A stretch of 64,000 bases of DNA from Lysinibacillus odysseyi (GTDB taxonomy: Bacteria > Bacillota > Bacilli > Bacillales_A > Planococcaceae): contig JABUKB010000001.1 in assembly GCA_014595895.1 (NCBI GenBank), positions 930,001 through 994,000 on the forward strand, given 5' to 3'. Position 1 is the stretch's first letter, and each line of letters opens with the position of its first letter. A model generated the notes under the pieces. It did no database searches. It had not been told where the DNA came from and saw only the letters and a program-made list of their open reading frames with translations. Of this stretch, positions 1-8,294 are shown piece after piece. A program made the position numbers and the translations under genes.

Positions 1-1
1 G

Positions 2-283
2 GTCAGCTTAAAAAAATACGCTAAATTCGATACGGTCACACCAGCCATGCTTAATTTAGAGCCCGAAGACGATTCGATCAATTTCCTGTTTATAGATGAA
101 GGGGAAATCAATGAAGAAATCTTAGGATACACGGGCAAGTCAAAGGAATGGCTGTATGATGAACTGAATCAGCAAGGCTATAACAATATTCAAGAGATTT
201 TGTATGCAGAATGGTCTGAAACCGACGGATTTTACGTTAAAACCTACGCGGGTAACAAGGAAGGTATACGGAAAGGGAATTAA
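2..283 (+). CDS. YetF-like (DUF421) membrane protein, C-terminal part
   Basis: The reading frame is open from the window edge, so this is the 3' end of a longer gene and the ATG at 47 is internal. The visible part starts SLKKYAKFDTVTPAMLNLE and continues with a compact domain containing KEWLYDELNQQGY, IQEILYAEW and GFYVKTY. These match my memory of the soluble C-terminal domain of the YetF/YkjA (DUF421) family, whose N-terminal part is three membrane helices and would lie left of the window. The biochemical role of the family is poorly defined. A strong hairpin terminator follows at 361-393. Confidence 0.7.
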   Translation, partial: VSLKKYAKFDTVTPAMLNLEPEDDSINFLFIDEGEINEEILGYTGKSKEWLYDELNQQGYNNIQEILYAEWSETDGFYVKTYAGNKEGIRKGN

Positions 284-360
284 GGCACTATGAGTAAATA
301 AAAAACTCTTTTTGATTGTTACAGGTATGGTATCTGCTTATCAAAACTAACTCTCTAAAG

Positions 361-393
361 ACACGTGATTGCAAACGCATCACGTGTTTTTTT
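361..393 (+). terminator. Intrinsic terminator after the YetF-like gene
   Basis: A 9-bp perfect stem, ACACGTGAT with ATCACGTGT, encloses a 9-base loop and runs straight into a T-rich tract. Confidence 0.85.
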
Positions 394-473
394 ATTTATA
401 GGAAAAACAATATGATAAGTAGAATATTTGCATATGTGTAGCGTTAATATTTATGCTTTTAGCTAAAGTAGTC

Positions 474-755
474 TTAAGGTTCACTTATTCCCATAGCTAG
501 TAATAATAAATAAGTCATTGCTAATAAAAGGCTATTGCCTAATAAACCGATAACCAAAAAAATTTTACGTTTAGACATCACCCAAGAGGTTATGGTGAAA
601 ATGATACCAATTATTGCCAATATACCGTAAAGCGTAATAAACATGCTAATATCCGCATTGGGTCCTCGCTGGTTATAGAAGAAAAGAATGCTGATTAGCA
701 AAGGCAGTAAAGATAAAACGCCCAAAACAGTACCTGCTTTTCTCTTGTTCATCAT
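474..755 (-). CDS. Small membrane protein, unknown function
   Basis: A 93-residue protein with three hydrophobic segments (about residues 9-28, 37-58 and 66-90) separated by short basic loops (MSKRK), so it is very likely an integral membrane protein. I do not recognise a family. A GGAGG sits upstream of two consecutive ATG codons. The first ATG (753-755) is only four bases from GGAGG and the second (750-752) seven, so the second may be the true start. It is a single gene, separated from thiW by a terminator and a dispersed repeat copy. Confidence 0.6.
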   Translation of the reverse strand: MMNKRKAGTVLGVLSLLPLLISILFFYNQRGPNADISMFITLYGILAIIGIIFTITSWVMSKRKIFLVIGLLGNSLLLAMTYLLLLAMGISEP

Positions 756-818
756 TTATCCTCCTCTCTATAGTAGGGTTCCTGCCTCTTGCTGGATACG
801 AAAATGCAAGATTATTTT

Positions 819-844
819 ATCCCGCATTAACGGGCAGTAATTTA
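819..844 (+). repeat. Dispersed 26-bp repeat, copy A
   Basis: The copy reads ATCCCGCATTAAC, then four bases GGGC, then AGTAATTTA. The same flanking words occur at 23070-23095 and, inverted, at 16184-16209, differing only in the four central bases. CCCG and CGGG around CATTAA could form a short hairpin in this copy. It lies in noncoding DNA beside a terminator. Confidence 0.7.
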
Positions 845-852
845 TCAAAAGC

Positions 853-891
853 AATAAGCGAGCTCCTTCCTTCAAAAGTTGCCCGCTTATT
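853..891 (-). terminator. Probable thiW terminator, possibly bidirectional
   Basis: AATAAGCGAGC pairs with GCCCGCTTATT with one mismatch across a 17-base loop. It begins three bases beyond the thiW stop codon. The T tract is better on the + strand than on the - strand, so termination of thiW may be partial. Confidence 0.55.
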
Positions 892-893
892 TT

Positions 894-1385
894 TCAGTCT
901 ATCTTTTTTAACAACTGACGGCTGTCTATTATTTTCAGTATAAAAAAGGCAAAAGCTGCGCCAGCAAATGAACTCATCATAAATGCGGGCACCAAGCCAA
1001 ATAGCGCTGCTTCTTGACCAAGTATAAGGGATGCAATAAAGTAAGCGGCTATCGCACCGAAAATGCCTGTGCCGATTACTTCTCCGATGGCTGTGAGTCC
1101 TAGGCTCTTTGTCCTTTTATAAACAAGCCCAGCCAGTAAAGCGCCAATCATACTGCCCGGAAACGCAAATAAGCTTCCCGTGCCTGCTAAGTTGCGAATG
1201 GTAGAAGCAATCAATGCTTGTGCCACGGCATAATATGGTCCTACAAGTACAGCCGTCAATACATTGGCTACATGTTGAATTGGAAATATTTTCGCAAGAC
1301 CCACCGGAATATAAATGATAGTACTACAGATGGCCACGATGGCACTGATGATGGATGTATACACCATCTTTTGCAATTTACTCAA
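894..1385 (-). CDS. thiW: ThiW, substrate-binding (S) subunit of an ECF-type thiazole transporter
   Basis: A 163-residue, strongly hydrophobic protein with about five membrane segments. It contains the ThiW-like stretch PIQHVANVLTAVLVGPYYAVAQALIASTIRN read in two parts, followed by AFPGSMIGALLAGLVYK. Family knowledge: ThiW is the S-component that captures the hydroxyethylthiazole precursor of thiamine and works with the shared ECF ATPases and EcfT, which are not in this window. The start is TTG, ten bases after AAAAGGAG. A TPP riboswitch (1455-1532) lies directly upstream on the same strand, which supports a role in thiamine supply. No thiM/thiE neighbours are present, so the gene stands alone. 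Confidence 0.88.
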   Translation of the reverse strand: MSKLQKMVYTSIISAIVAICSTIIYIPVGLAKIFPIQHVANVLTAVLVGPYYAVAQALIASTIRNLAGTGSLFAFPGSMIGALLAGLVYKRTKSLGLTAIGEVIGTGIFGAIAAYFIASLILGQEAALFGLVPAFMMSSFAGAAFAFFILKIIDSRQLLKKID

Positions 1386-1454
1386 TTTTCTTCAGCTCCT
1401 TTTGTCATTTGAACTGAAAGAAATAGCTCAAAGACTGCCCAAAAGGAGACTCCT

Positions 1455-1532
1455 CGCTACTTCCCTCCGCTAGTATGAACTAGATCAGGTTCAAAGGGTA
1501 CTTCTCAGCCTTTTAAAAGACGCCCCTAGTAG
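1455..1532 (-). promoter_or_regulatory. TPP riboswitch (THI element) of thiW
   Basis: Read on the - strand, the element begins CTACTAGGGGCG and contains the diagnostic pieces GGCTGAGA, ACCCTTTGAACCTGATC and GCGGAGGGAAGTAG. The outer CTACT and AGTAG form helix P1. It sits about 70 bases upstream of thiW. Just after the aptamer, CTCCTTTT (complement of 1441-1448) can pair over eight bases with the thiW Shine-Dalgarno region AAAAGGAG (complement of 1396-1403). This suggests translational control. I see no clear terminator between aptamer and gene. Confidence 0.95.
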
Positions 1533-1632
1533 TATATTTCTATTATAATAAATATTTAATATAAAGGAAGCTAGATTTGAAAAAGTAGAGGAGCACAGCA
1601 AAATTTCTTTTTTCTACAACCCTATGTAAAGA

Positions 1633-1660
1633 AAGCGGCATGAGTAAATTCATGTCGCTT
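1633..1660 (-). terminator. Terminator of the amidase-fold gene
   Basis: On the - strand AAGCGACATGA pairs with TCATGCCGCTT (one non-canonical pair) around a six-base loop, followed by TCTTT. It starts six bases after the stop codon. Confidence 0.6.
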
Positions 1661-1665
1661 CACAA

Positions 1666-2151
1666 TTAAACCGATAAAATATGATAAAAATAATAAACTG
1701 TCTTCGCCGTATAAGCCGGCGAGTCCCGGTAATGGTATGGTCTGTTGACGCTATTTGAAGTATGGGCATTCACGTGGGGTATACCTCCGCGCATGCTTGT
1801 CACAATGGTGGAATGATCGACCCGGCCATCCCCTTTAAAATCATAAAAGATGACGTCTCCTGGCTTTAACTCAGCAGGGCTGTGGACCCGTTTTGCTCGT
1901 AAGCCTTGCTTGGAGGTTTCCAAAAACCATCTGAGTGAATGCGCTACACTCCAACTAAAACTCCATGTACCCCCGCGTAACCACCAACCCGATGAACGAT
2001 TCGGATAGCCTGCCATTTTTGCTCCGCCTGCTAGCAAGCACTGAGAAATAAAATTCGTACAATCCACTGGGAAATGCGGGAAAGCCGGATTTGCACGATT
2101 CCACCAAGTGTGCGCATAAGCTACCGCTGCCGATCGATTATAAACCGCCAT
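1666..2151 (-). CDS. Amidase-domain (Amidase_6-type, NlpC/P60-like) protein
   Basis: The protein shows YNRSAAVAYAHTWWNRANPAF, FPVDCTNFISQCLLAGGA, SGWWLRGGTWSFSWSVAHSL, GDVIFYDFKGDGRVDHSTIV and VNAHTSNSVNRPYHYRDSP. This series is typical of Bacillus amidase-domain proteins: a Cys in DCTN, a His in DHSTI and a later Asn/His form the presumed papain-like active site. I place the start at the ATG at 2149-2151 because AAGGAG lies six bases upstream. The longer reading from 2214 lacks any ribosome binding site. The result, 161 residues, is essentially the catalytic domain alone, without the N-terminal domain or signal peptide usual in longer family members. Substrate is unknown; peptidoglycan or a peptide is likely. 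Confidence 0.8.
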   Translation of the reverse strand: MAVYNRSAAVAYAHTWWNRANPAFPHFPVDCTNFISQCLLAGGAKMAGYPNRSSGWWLRGGTWSFSWSVAHSLRWFLETSKQGLRAKRVHSPAELKPGDVIFYDFKGDGRVDHSTIVTSMRGGIPHVNAHTSNSVNRPYHYRDSPAYTAKTVYYFYHILSV

Positions 2152-2319
2152 ACATTCTTCACTCCTTCCGTATAATCTATGTTGGGAGAGGGAAATGGGT
2201 TTATTTTGAATCATTTAATGTAACATATTGTAAAATAAATCCATTATTATGAAATAATATGATAATATAAGAGTATATAGTTGTGTAATATATCAATTTG
2301 TTACAATGGAGGCTTTATA

Positions 2320-3189
2320 ATGGGAAGTTTGAAATCGGTTTTTGTTAGTTTATTAGCAGTAGGCGTGTTAGGTCTGGGAGCAGTGACAGTAGAAGCAAAG
2401 GAAGTTATGAAAGTCTCTGGTTCAGCAGCGGTGATGAAACAAACGCCAAGTCCTTCTGCCCCAACGTTATTGACGTTAAAAAAGGGTGATTTTGTAGTGG
2501 CAGACAGTGTGACAAATGACTGGGCATTAGTTGATTTTCAAGGGGAAAAGGGGGCAATTGCACAAAATGTATTAGCTAAAAATTTGCCTTATACCATTAA
2601 AATTTCAGGTTCTAAAGGTGGTATTGTCATTAAAGAAAAGCCAACAACAACTTCTGCTACATCTGCAATGTTAAAACACGGTATGGTGATAGAGGATTAT
2701 GGAACGGCTGAGAACGGTTACTCCTTTGTTCGTTATGGAAATATCATAGGGTATGCACAAACAAGTTTCATGGCTGTACCTAAAGCAACAGTGAAGTACA
2801 CGAATAAGGATGTAAGTTTACGCCGTATTGCAAGTCCGAGTGCCGAAACGGTAGGATCAGTGAAAAATAATTCGAAAGTAGAAGTATATGCTAATATTGT
2901 TGGATGGTCTTATATTAAGGTAAATAATATTTCAGGATATGTACCGACTGAGGATTTAGTAGATAAAGCAGCGGCAGCTACACCTGTTACAAAACCAGTT
3001 AGTAAACCTTCGACACCAGTAAAAGGAGATGCTAGCTCAGGCTATTACGTAATTCTTGGTGCGCCGACGCATTTTAAGAATTGCAAGGCAATGAACGCTT
3101 ATTATCCGAATGGTGTTCATAAATCACATCCGGCGTATGCTACACCTCGCGACCGAGATAATGATGGCTGGGCATGTGAAAAGAATTAA
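2320..3189 (+). CDS. Secreted SH3-domain protein with C-terminal excalibur domain
   Basis: The ATG at 2320 follows GGAGG by seven bases; the upstream in-frame TTG at 2281 has no such site. The 289-residue product begins with a signal peptide (MGSLKSVFVSLLAVGVLGLG, cleavage near VEAKE). Three bacterial SH3-like repeats follow (about residues 27-85, 90-150 and 155-210), then a Pro/Thr/Lys linker. The C-terminus is an excalibur domain with FKNCKAMNAYYPNGV and the calcium-binding-type DRDNDGWACE. SH3b domains usually hold proteins to the cell wall. The excalibur domain is common in extracellular Bacillus proteins and resembles calcium sites. Enzymatic activity is not evident. Confidence 0.85.
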   Translation: MGSLKSVFVSLLAVGVLGLGAVTVEAKEVMKVSGSAAVMKQTPSPSAPTLLTLKKGDFVVADSVTNDWALVDFQGEKGAIAQNVLAKNLPYTIKISGSKGGIVIKEKPTTTSATSAMLKHGMVIEDYGTAENGYSFVRYGNIIGYAQTSFMAVPKATVKYTNKDVSLRRIASPSAETVGSVKNNSKVEVYANIVGWSYIKVNNISGYVPTEDLVDKAAAATPVTKPVSKPSTPVKGDASSGYYVILGAPTHFKNCKAMNAYYPNGVHKSHPAYATPRDRDNDGWACEKN

Positions 3190-3197
3190 AAGTGAAG

Positions 3198-3223
3198 GGG
3201 ATGTGGTAAACACGTCCCTTTTT
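3198..3223 (+). terminator. Terminator after the SH3/excalibur gene
   Basis: GGGATGTG pairs with CACGTCCC (one G-T pair) across GTAAA and is followed by five T residues. Confidence 0.8.
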
Positions 3224-3304
3224 CTGTGAGAGCATTGCTAATTATCTAACAGCAAGGATTTTTCCATATAATGTCGAATAGTGTTTAGTAATCGAGGTGA
3301 GAAA

Positions 3305-5194
3305 ATGGCTATTATGATTCCAGAAGTACAAAAAGGGCATGTAACGGCGGGAGAAAGGTTAGTTTTTAAAACATTGCGAGATTATTTACCAGATGATTAT
3401 ATTGTATATTTTGAGCCGCAGATCAGCGGTAAGCATCCGGATTTTGTGATATTAGGGCCCGATTTGGGTCTTATTGTACTTGAGGTAAAGGATTATACTC
3501 GCAATAAAATTTTATCGATTAATAGCGATACATGGCTTATTCAAACCGAGGTCGGGGAAAAACGAGTTACCTGTCCATTGAAGCAGGCACGAAGTTATAT
3601 GTTTACGATTATGAATCGATTAGAAAAAGATAAAGATTTGCTGCAACTTGAAGGGAAATATAAAATGAAGCTCAAATTTCCGTGTGGCTATGGCACGGTT
3701 TTTACAAGAATGAATCAACAGACTTTTATTGAAAATGATTTGTATGATGTGATTGAGCCCAATCTATGCTTTACACGGAATGAGATAGATAGTGAGCATG
3801 AATCCTTTTCGCCGGAATTCTTGATGGAAAAATTATTATCCATGTTTACGATGCCGTTTCGCTTGAATGAAGCCCTGACAGCTGATGAAATCAATCGTAT
3901 CCGCTTTCACTTGTTTCCTGAAGTGCGCATTAGTGCAGAAATTGGAGAACGAACACCTTATCAGGATCAGTTACTTTTATCCTTGCATGATATTAAGGTA
4001 ATGGATTTGCACCAGGAAAAGCTGGCTAAGCAATTAGGCGATAAAAATCGCCTTATTCGTGGGGTAGCGGGTAGTGGAAAAACGCTAATTTTGGCCAGTC
4101 GGGCAAAAATCTTAGCAAAGCAGCATCCGGATTGGCGTATTTTAGTGCTCTGCTTCAATATTTCTTTAGCAAAAAATATTGAGCAAATGGTAGAGCAGAT
4201 GATGAAAGAGCCGGAAGATTTGTTTGACTTGATAGAGGATAAGGAGCCGCATCAAATAGAAGTGCGTAATTTCCATCAATTTCTTTATCGGGATTTGAAA
4301 TTAACAGAAGCGCAAATTCCTGCAATCGTTGAAAAAATGGACAACGGAGAAGCAATTTTACCAAAATACGATGCTATTTTAATTGATGAGGGACAGGATT
4401 TTGATGCCAATTGGTATTTGTTGGTGTCACGATTGTTAAATCCAGATACAATGTCCTTTTTGTTAGTAGAGGACCGGGCACAAGATATTTACCGCCGTAA
4501 GCGTTCCTATGTACAAGATACCGGCTTAGATTTTCGCGGGCGTTCGAAAGTATTGAATATTAATTATCGGAATACGGCTGAAATTGTACGCTTTGCCTGG
4601 GGATTTTATCAGCACTTTTCTAAAATAGGCAATCAATTGATCAATACAGAGATTAGCGATGAAATCATCATTCCTAAAAGCACAAAGCGGAAAGGACCTT
4701 TGCCTGCCATGCGACTTTTCCAAAACTTCTTCCAAGAAGCAGATTTTATTGCGCGGCAAATCGAACGGCTTCATAAAGTACGCGGTGTACCGCTAGAAGA
4801 AATATTAGTGTTATACCGTGTTAAGTATGCAAACAATTGGGCCTATATTGACATTTTTATAAAAAAATTAAAGGAATACGACATCCCTTATTATTGGGTG
4901 ACAGAAAATGAGCAAACAAAGCGCCAGTTCCAGCGTAATGAAAGCTCTGTGAAAATCTGTACGGTAGATAGCAGTAAAGGGCTTGATTTTACAGCAGTCT
5001 TTATGATAGCTATGCATGAGACACCATTTAACAAAGAAATGGAGTTTGAGAAGGAAGTGTCGCGTGTTTATATTGGAATGACACGTGCCAAGCAGTATTT
5101 ATGTTTAAGTTATTCAGGGCAATCGTTGTTTACGGAGTATTTTGAACAGCAGCTACAACTAGCAAGTGACAGCACAATCAACGAAGCCAAATAA
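3305..5194 (+). CDS. NERD nuclease-like domain fused to a UvrD/Rep-type helicase
   Basis: About residues 10-120 carry a NERD (nuclease-related) domain with PDFVILGPDLGLIVLEVKDY, keeping the D and ExK residues of the restriction-endonuclease fold. The rest is a superfamily 1 helicase. It has RGVAGSGKTLILASRA (Walker A), LIDEGQDF (motif II), INYRNTAEIV, CTVDSSKGLDFTAVF and VYIGMTRAKQYL (motifs V-VI). The start at ATG 3305 follows GAGGTG; the upstream start at 3281 has no binding site. At 629 residues it is shorter than UvrD or PcrA. Family function is DNA unwinding coupled to a possible nuclease activity; the pathway is not known. It is transcribed alone between two terminators. Confidence 0.88.
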   Translation: MAIMIPEVQKGHVTAGERLVFKTLRDYLPDDYIVYFEPQISGKHPDFVILGPDLGLIVLEVKDYTRNKILSINSDTWLIQTEVGEKRVTCPLKQARSYMFTIMNRLEKDKDLLQLEGKYKMKLKFPCGYGTVFTRMNQQTFIENDLYDVIEPNLCFTRNEIDSEHESFSPEFLMEKLLSMFTMPFRLNEALTADEINRIRFHLFPEVRISAEIGERTPYQDQLLLSLHDIKVMDLHQEKLAKQLGDKNRLIRGVAGSGKTLILASRAKILAKQHPDWRILVLCFNISLAKNIEQMVEQMMKEPEDLFDLIEDKEPHQIEVRNFHQFLYRDLKLTEAQIPAIVEKMDNGEAILPKYDAILIDEGQDFDANWYLLVSRLLNPDTMSFLLVEDRAQDIYRRKRSYVQDTGLDFRGRSKVLNINYRNTAEIVRFAWGFYQHFSKIGNQLINTEISDEIIIPKSTKRKGPLPAMRLFQNFFQEADFIARQIERLHKVRGVPLEEILVLYRVKYANNWAYIDIFIKKLKEYDIPYYWVTENEQTKRQFQRNESSVKICTVDSSKGLDFTAVFMIAMHETPFNKEMEFEKEVSRVYIGMTRAKQYLCLSYSGQSLFTEYFEQQLQLASDSTINEAK

Positions 5195-5210
5195 CAGAAG
5201 ATAAGTAGTA

Positions 5211-5240
5211 AAGGAGCATGCAGGTTGTATGTTCCTTTTA
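5211..5240 (+). terminator. Terminator after the NERD-helicase gene
   Basis: AAGGAGCAT pairs with ATGTTCCTT (one G-T pair) across a nine-base loop, then TTTTATTGTTT. Confidence 0.7.
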
Positions 5241-5499
5241 TTGTTTGCTTCTTACTATATTCCGCCCTATTTCTCCTGCTAAGCTCTTTATCCACCAATA
5301 TAATTTTTATATAAAGCATCCCCTAAGGCGAGGACTACTAAATATACACACAGGGTAATAATATGTATATAAGGAAAAAATAGTATCATTCAAGCGTTTA
5401 AAACGTTCTACTTCCTCATTCTTAACATAACCATTACCAATAAATTGTCAATGGAATGCTATAATGGGCATAACGACTAGGCAGATAAGGAGATGTGGT
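5241..5499 (+). promoter_or_regulatory. Intergenic region with extended -10 promoter for the UMF1 operon
   Basis: No convincing gene is seen here. At 5457-5465 the sequence TGCTATAAT is an extended -10 element without a good -35. Transcription would begin near 5472, and AAGGAG at about 5487-5492 precedes the ATG at 5500. The rest is AT-rich and featureless to me. Confidence 0.5.
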
Positions 5500-6741
5500 A
5501 TGAAGCTGACAAGAGAAGAAAAGTCATGGATTCTGTATGATTGCGGTAATTCAGCCTATTCCATGGCCATCACAACCGCATTGTTTCCGATTGTTTTTGG
5601 CATGTTTGATGAGTCAAATAGTATGGATATTGGCTACTTTAATTCATTCGCCAGTATTTTAATCGCAGTTTTAAGTCCGGTGTTGGGAACATTAGCGGAT
5701 TATAAAGATAAAAAGAAACGTTACTTTACGTTCTTTGCGTTACTCGGTATTTTAGCAACGCTGTCATTTGCCTTTATCTCGCCGGCAAGCGGGCAGTGGC
5801 AATTATTAATTGTATTGTATGTATTATCAGCAATCGGCTTTGCAGGGGCCAATATTTTTTATGATTCCTTTTTGGTCGATGTCACAACCGATGAAAAAAT
5901 GGATAAAGTATCTGCTAGCGGCTTTGCTTACGGGTATATTTCTAGTGTCATTCCATTTGGCATTAGTTTGGCTGTGATTTTCTTCATGGGTATGGACCAG
6001 GCAATCGGTTATCAAATTGGCTTTGTCATCACAGCGCTTTGGTGGGGGCTTCTTACCTTCCCGATGTTGCGTGACGTCAAGCAACGCTACTATATAGAGC
6101 CTGAGCCTCAACCGGTAAAAAGCAGCTTTAAGCGATTGGGCACTACCTTCATGCGAATAAAAGATTATAAGATTGTCTTTATCTTTTTACTGGCTTACTT
6201 CTGTTATATTGACGGGGTCGATACGATCATTAAAATGGTAGTACCGTATGCCACGAGCGTATTAGGGAGCGACGCCTTTAATACCTTTACACTGCTTGGC
6301 ATTTTATTAGTGATTCAGATTATTGCCTTCCCGTGTGCACTGATATACGGGAGATTGGCTAAGAAATATTCCACAAGAGCCATGATTATTGCGGGAATTA
6401 CGACATATATTATTGCCAGTATAGCAGCGTTTTTCATTTCAGAAATGTGGCATATATTTGTGCTAGGGGCTATGATTGGTTCCGCGCAAGGAGGCATCCA
6501 GGCACTGAGTCGCTCCTATTACGGCAAAATTATTCCGAAAGAACGATCCAATGAGTTTTTCGGTTTTTATAATATATTCGGAAAATTTGCGGCCATTATT
6601 GGACCATTTCTTATGTCCCTTACCACAACGATCACAGGGGAAGCCAGGTTTAGCATTTTAGCCATCATCCCGCTGTTTGTGATGGGACTGGCGATTTTCT
6701 TAATGCTACCGAAGGAAAAATTAGTAGAAAAAGCAGGGTGA
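5500..6741 (+). CDS. UMF1-family MFS transporter
   Basis: A 413-residue polytopic protein that opens with TREEKSWILYDCGNSAYSMA, a stretch characteristic of the UMF1 (Atg22-like) branch of the major facilitator superfamily. About twelve membrane helices can be counted, with a basic loop LADYKDKKKRYFT after helix 2 and SRSYYGKIIPKERSNEFFGFYNI near helix 9-10. ATG 5500 has AAGGAG seven to eight bases upstream; the earlier in-frame ATG at 5464 lies on the promoter. The next gene starts seven bases after the stop, so the two are likely co-transcribed. The substrate of bacterial UMF1 proteins is unknown. Confidence 0.85.
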   Translation: MKLTREEKSWILYDCGNSAYSMAITTALFPIVFGMFDESNSMDIGYFNSFASILIAVLSPVLGTLADYKDKKKRYFTFFALLGILATLSFAFISPASGQWQLLIVLYVLSAIGFAGANIFYDSFLVDVTTDEKMDKVSASGFAYGYISSVIPFGISLAVIFFMGMDQAIGYQIGFVITALWWGLLTFPMLRDVKQRYYIEPEPQPVKSSFKRLGTTFMRIKDYKIVFIFLLAYFCYIDGVDTIIKMVVPYATSVLGSDAFNTFTLLGILLVIQIIAFPCALIYGRLAKKYSTRAMIIAGITTYIIASIAAFFISEMWHIFVLGAMIGSAQGGIQALSRSYYGKIIPKERSNEFFGFYNIFGKFAAIIGPFLMSLTTTITGEARFSILAIIPLFVMGLAIFLMLPKEKLVEKAG

Positions 6742-6748
6742 ACAATCT

Positions 6749-8035
6749 ATGAAAACACAACAACATGTCATCGTCATCTCCTACGATGCCTTTTCCAAAG
6801 ATAATTGGGACAGTGCGTGTCAACAGCCGAATATGGCGAGGCTTCTAGAGAATGGAACCTATACAACGGAAATGAAAAGTGTTTATCCGACATTGACCTA
6901 TGTGATTCATAGCTCATATGTTACAGGCATGTATCCCAATAAGCATGGGGTATACCATAATAACCCATTGCAGCCTTTTGTACCGGAACAGGACCAAGAT
7001 TGGCACTGGTTCAGAAGCGATATTAAAAAACCGACTATTTACGAAGCGGTGAGAGATCAGGGGATGACCGTGGCAGGCATTTTATGGCCGGTTACGGGGA
7101 AAGCCAATATTCAGTACAATATTCCTGAAATCAAGGCTGTGAAAAATGAAAATCAGGCACTGAAAATATTGAAAAGCGGCAGCAAACTATTCACAATCGG
7201 CATGGAACTGAAATACGGGAAATATCGTAAAGGCATCGAGCAACCGTATTTGGACGATTTTATTACCCGATGTGCAGTCGATACCATTAAAAATAAAAAG
7301 CCGAATTTACTGCTCATGCATTTAATCGATCTGGATGATACGAAGCATGCGCTCGGGACGAAAGGGCCTCATATTGAGCAGGTGATTGAGCGGATGGATA
7401 AGCGAATAGGGAATCTTATGGAGGCTGTGGAGGAAGCAGGTATCCTTCAGCAGACGACGTTTATTATCGTGGGGGATCATGGTCAGCTCGATGTGCAATA
7501 TAAGGTGCATTTGAATCGGCTACTGCAAGAACAAGGGTTAATTTATGAGGAAAATGGCAAGATGCAGTGGCGTGCTTACATACAAGGGGCGGGTGGTGCG
7601 GCCTATTTACATGTAAAGCCCGGTGATGAACAAGCACTGCAGCAGGCGCTTGCCATTTTACATGAGGTCAAGCAACAAGAAGAGTACGGCATTGAAGATA
7701 TTTACGGACGTGCAGAGTTGGCGCGTTTCCATGTAGACCCGGCCTTTCCTTATATGATCGAGGCAAAGCCAGGCTATGCATTTGAAGATAGCTTAACAGA
7801 ACCAGTAGTGCTGGATTTGCATGCAAGAGGAGAAACATATGCAACCCACGGCTATTCTCCGGAAAAACCGGATTATACAAGTGTCTTCGTAGCGTCCGGA
7901 AGGGGAATCAAGCCCCAAGCACCAATGGGTAACATCGAAGTAATTGATCTCGCACCTACAATCGGTCAGCTGTTAAATGTCCCGTTTACGAATTGCGATG
8001 GACGAGCATTAACAGAAATCATAGCGGATGAGTGA
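6749..8035 (+). CDS. Alkaline phosphatase superfamily phosphodiesterase/nucleotide pyrophosphatase
   Basis: The 428-residue protein has the metal-site and nucleophile pattern of type I phosphodiesterases. These are VISYDAFSKDNW (Asp), YPTLTYVIHSSYVTGMYPNKHG (Thr nucleophile), LLMHLIDLDDTKHALG (Asp/His), IIVGDHGQ (Asp-His) and YATHGYSPEKPDYTSVF (His). There is no signal peptide, so it is probably cytoplasmic. Members hydrolyse phosphodiester or pyrophosphate bonds in nucleotides or phospholipid head groups, but the substrate here cannot be read from sequence. It follows the UMF1 transporter by seven bases, which suggests the two handle a common compound. Confidence 0.82.
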   Translation: MKTQQHVIVISYDAFSKDNWDSACQQPNMARLLENGTYTTEMKSVYPTLTYVIHSSYVTGMYPNKHGVYHNNPLQPFVPEQDQDWHWFRSDIKKPTIYEAVRDQGMTVAGILWPVTGKANIQYNIPEIKAVKNENQALKILKSGSKLFTIGMELKYGKYRKGIEQPYLDDFITRCAVDTIKNKKPNLLLMHLIDLDDTKHALGTKGPHIEQVIERMDKRIGNLMEAVEEAGILQQTTFIIVGDHGQLDVQYKVHLNRLLQEQGLIYEENGKMQWRAYIQGAGGAAYLHVKPGDEQALQQALAILHEVKQQEEYGIEDIYGRAELARFHVDPAFPYMIEAKPGYAFEDSLTEPVVLDLHARGETYATHGYSPEKPDYTSVFVASGRGIKPQAPMGNIEVIDLAPTIGQLLNVPFTNCDGRALTEIIADE

Positions 8036-8069
8036 AACAGCGAGTCTTTCTGGTGAGCGGGGTGGAGTT

Positions 8070-8121
8070 ATTAGACACTATTGGGGTTTAATTAGACACT
8101 CTGATGCTCAAATTAGACACT
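8070..8121 (+). repeat. Three direct repeats of ATTAGACACT at a 21-bp period
   Basis: ATTAGACACT occurs at 8070-8079, 8091-8100 and 8112-8121, with starts exactly 21 bases apart. Copies two and three share the longer word AATTAGACACTCTGA. The array lies in the 259-base gap between the phosphodiesterase stop and the protease start. The 21-base spacing places each unit on the same face of the helix. Confidence 0.8.
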
Positions 8122-8294
8122 CTGAAATATTTCACTATAATATGGTTATACCCACGGCTATCTCATCAAAGAGTTACAATTTTTCACATTTCGATGCAAC
8201 TTTATAAAAAAATATACGTCTGTCCTTTTCGAAGTGTTGGGAAACTGTTAATATGAAAGATAGTATGTACTGTAAGTAAGAGAGTGGTGAACAA

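Noticed and set aside
5110..5319. 69-codon ORF on the - strand
   Set aside because: It runs back into the helicase gene and across its terminator; the GGGG before the ATG is too close and the product looks random.
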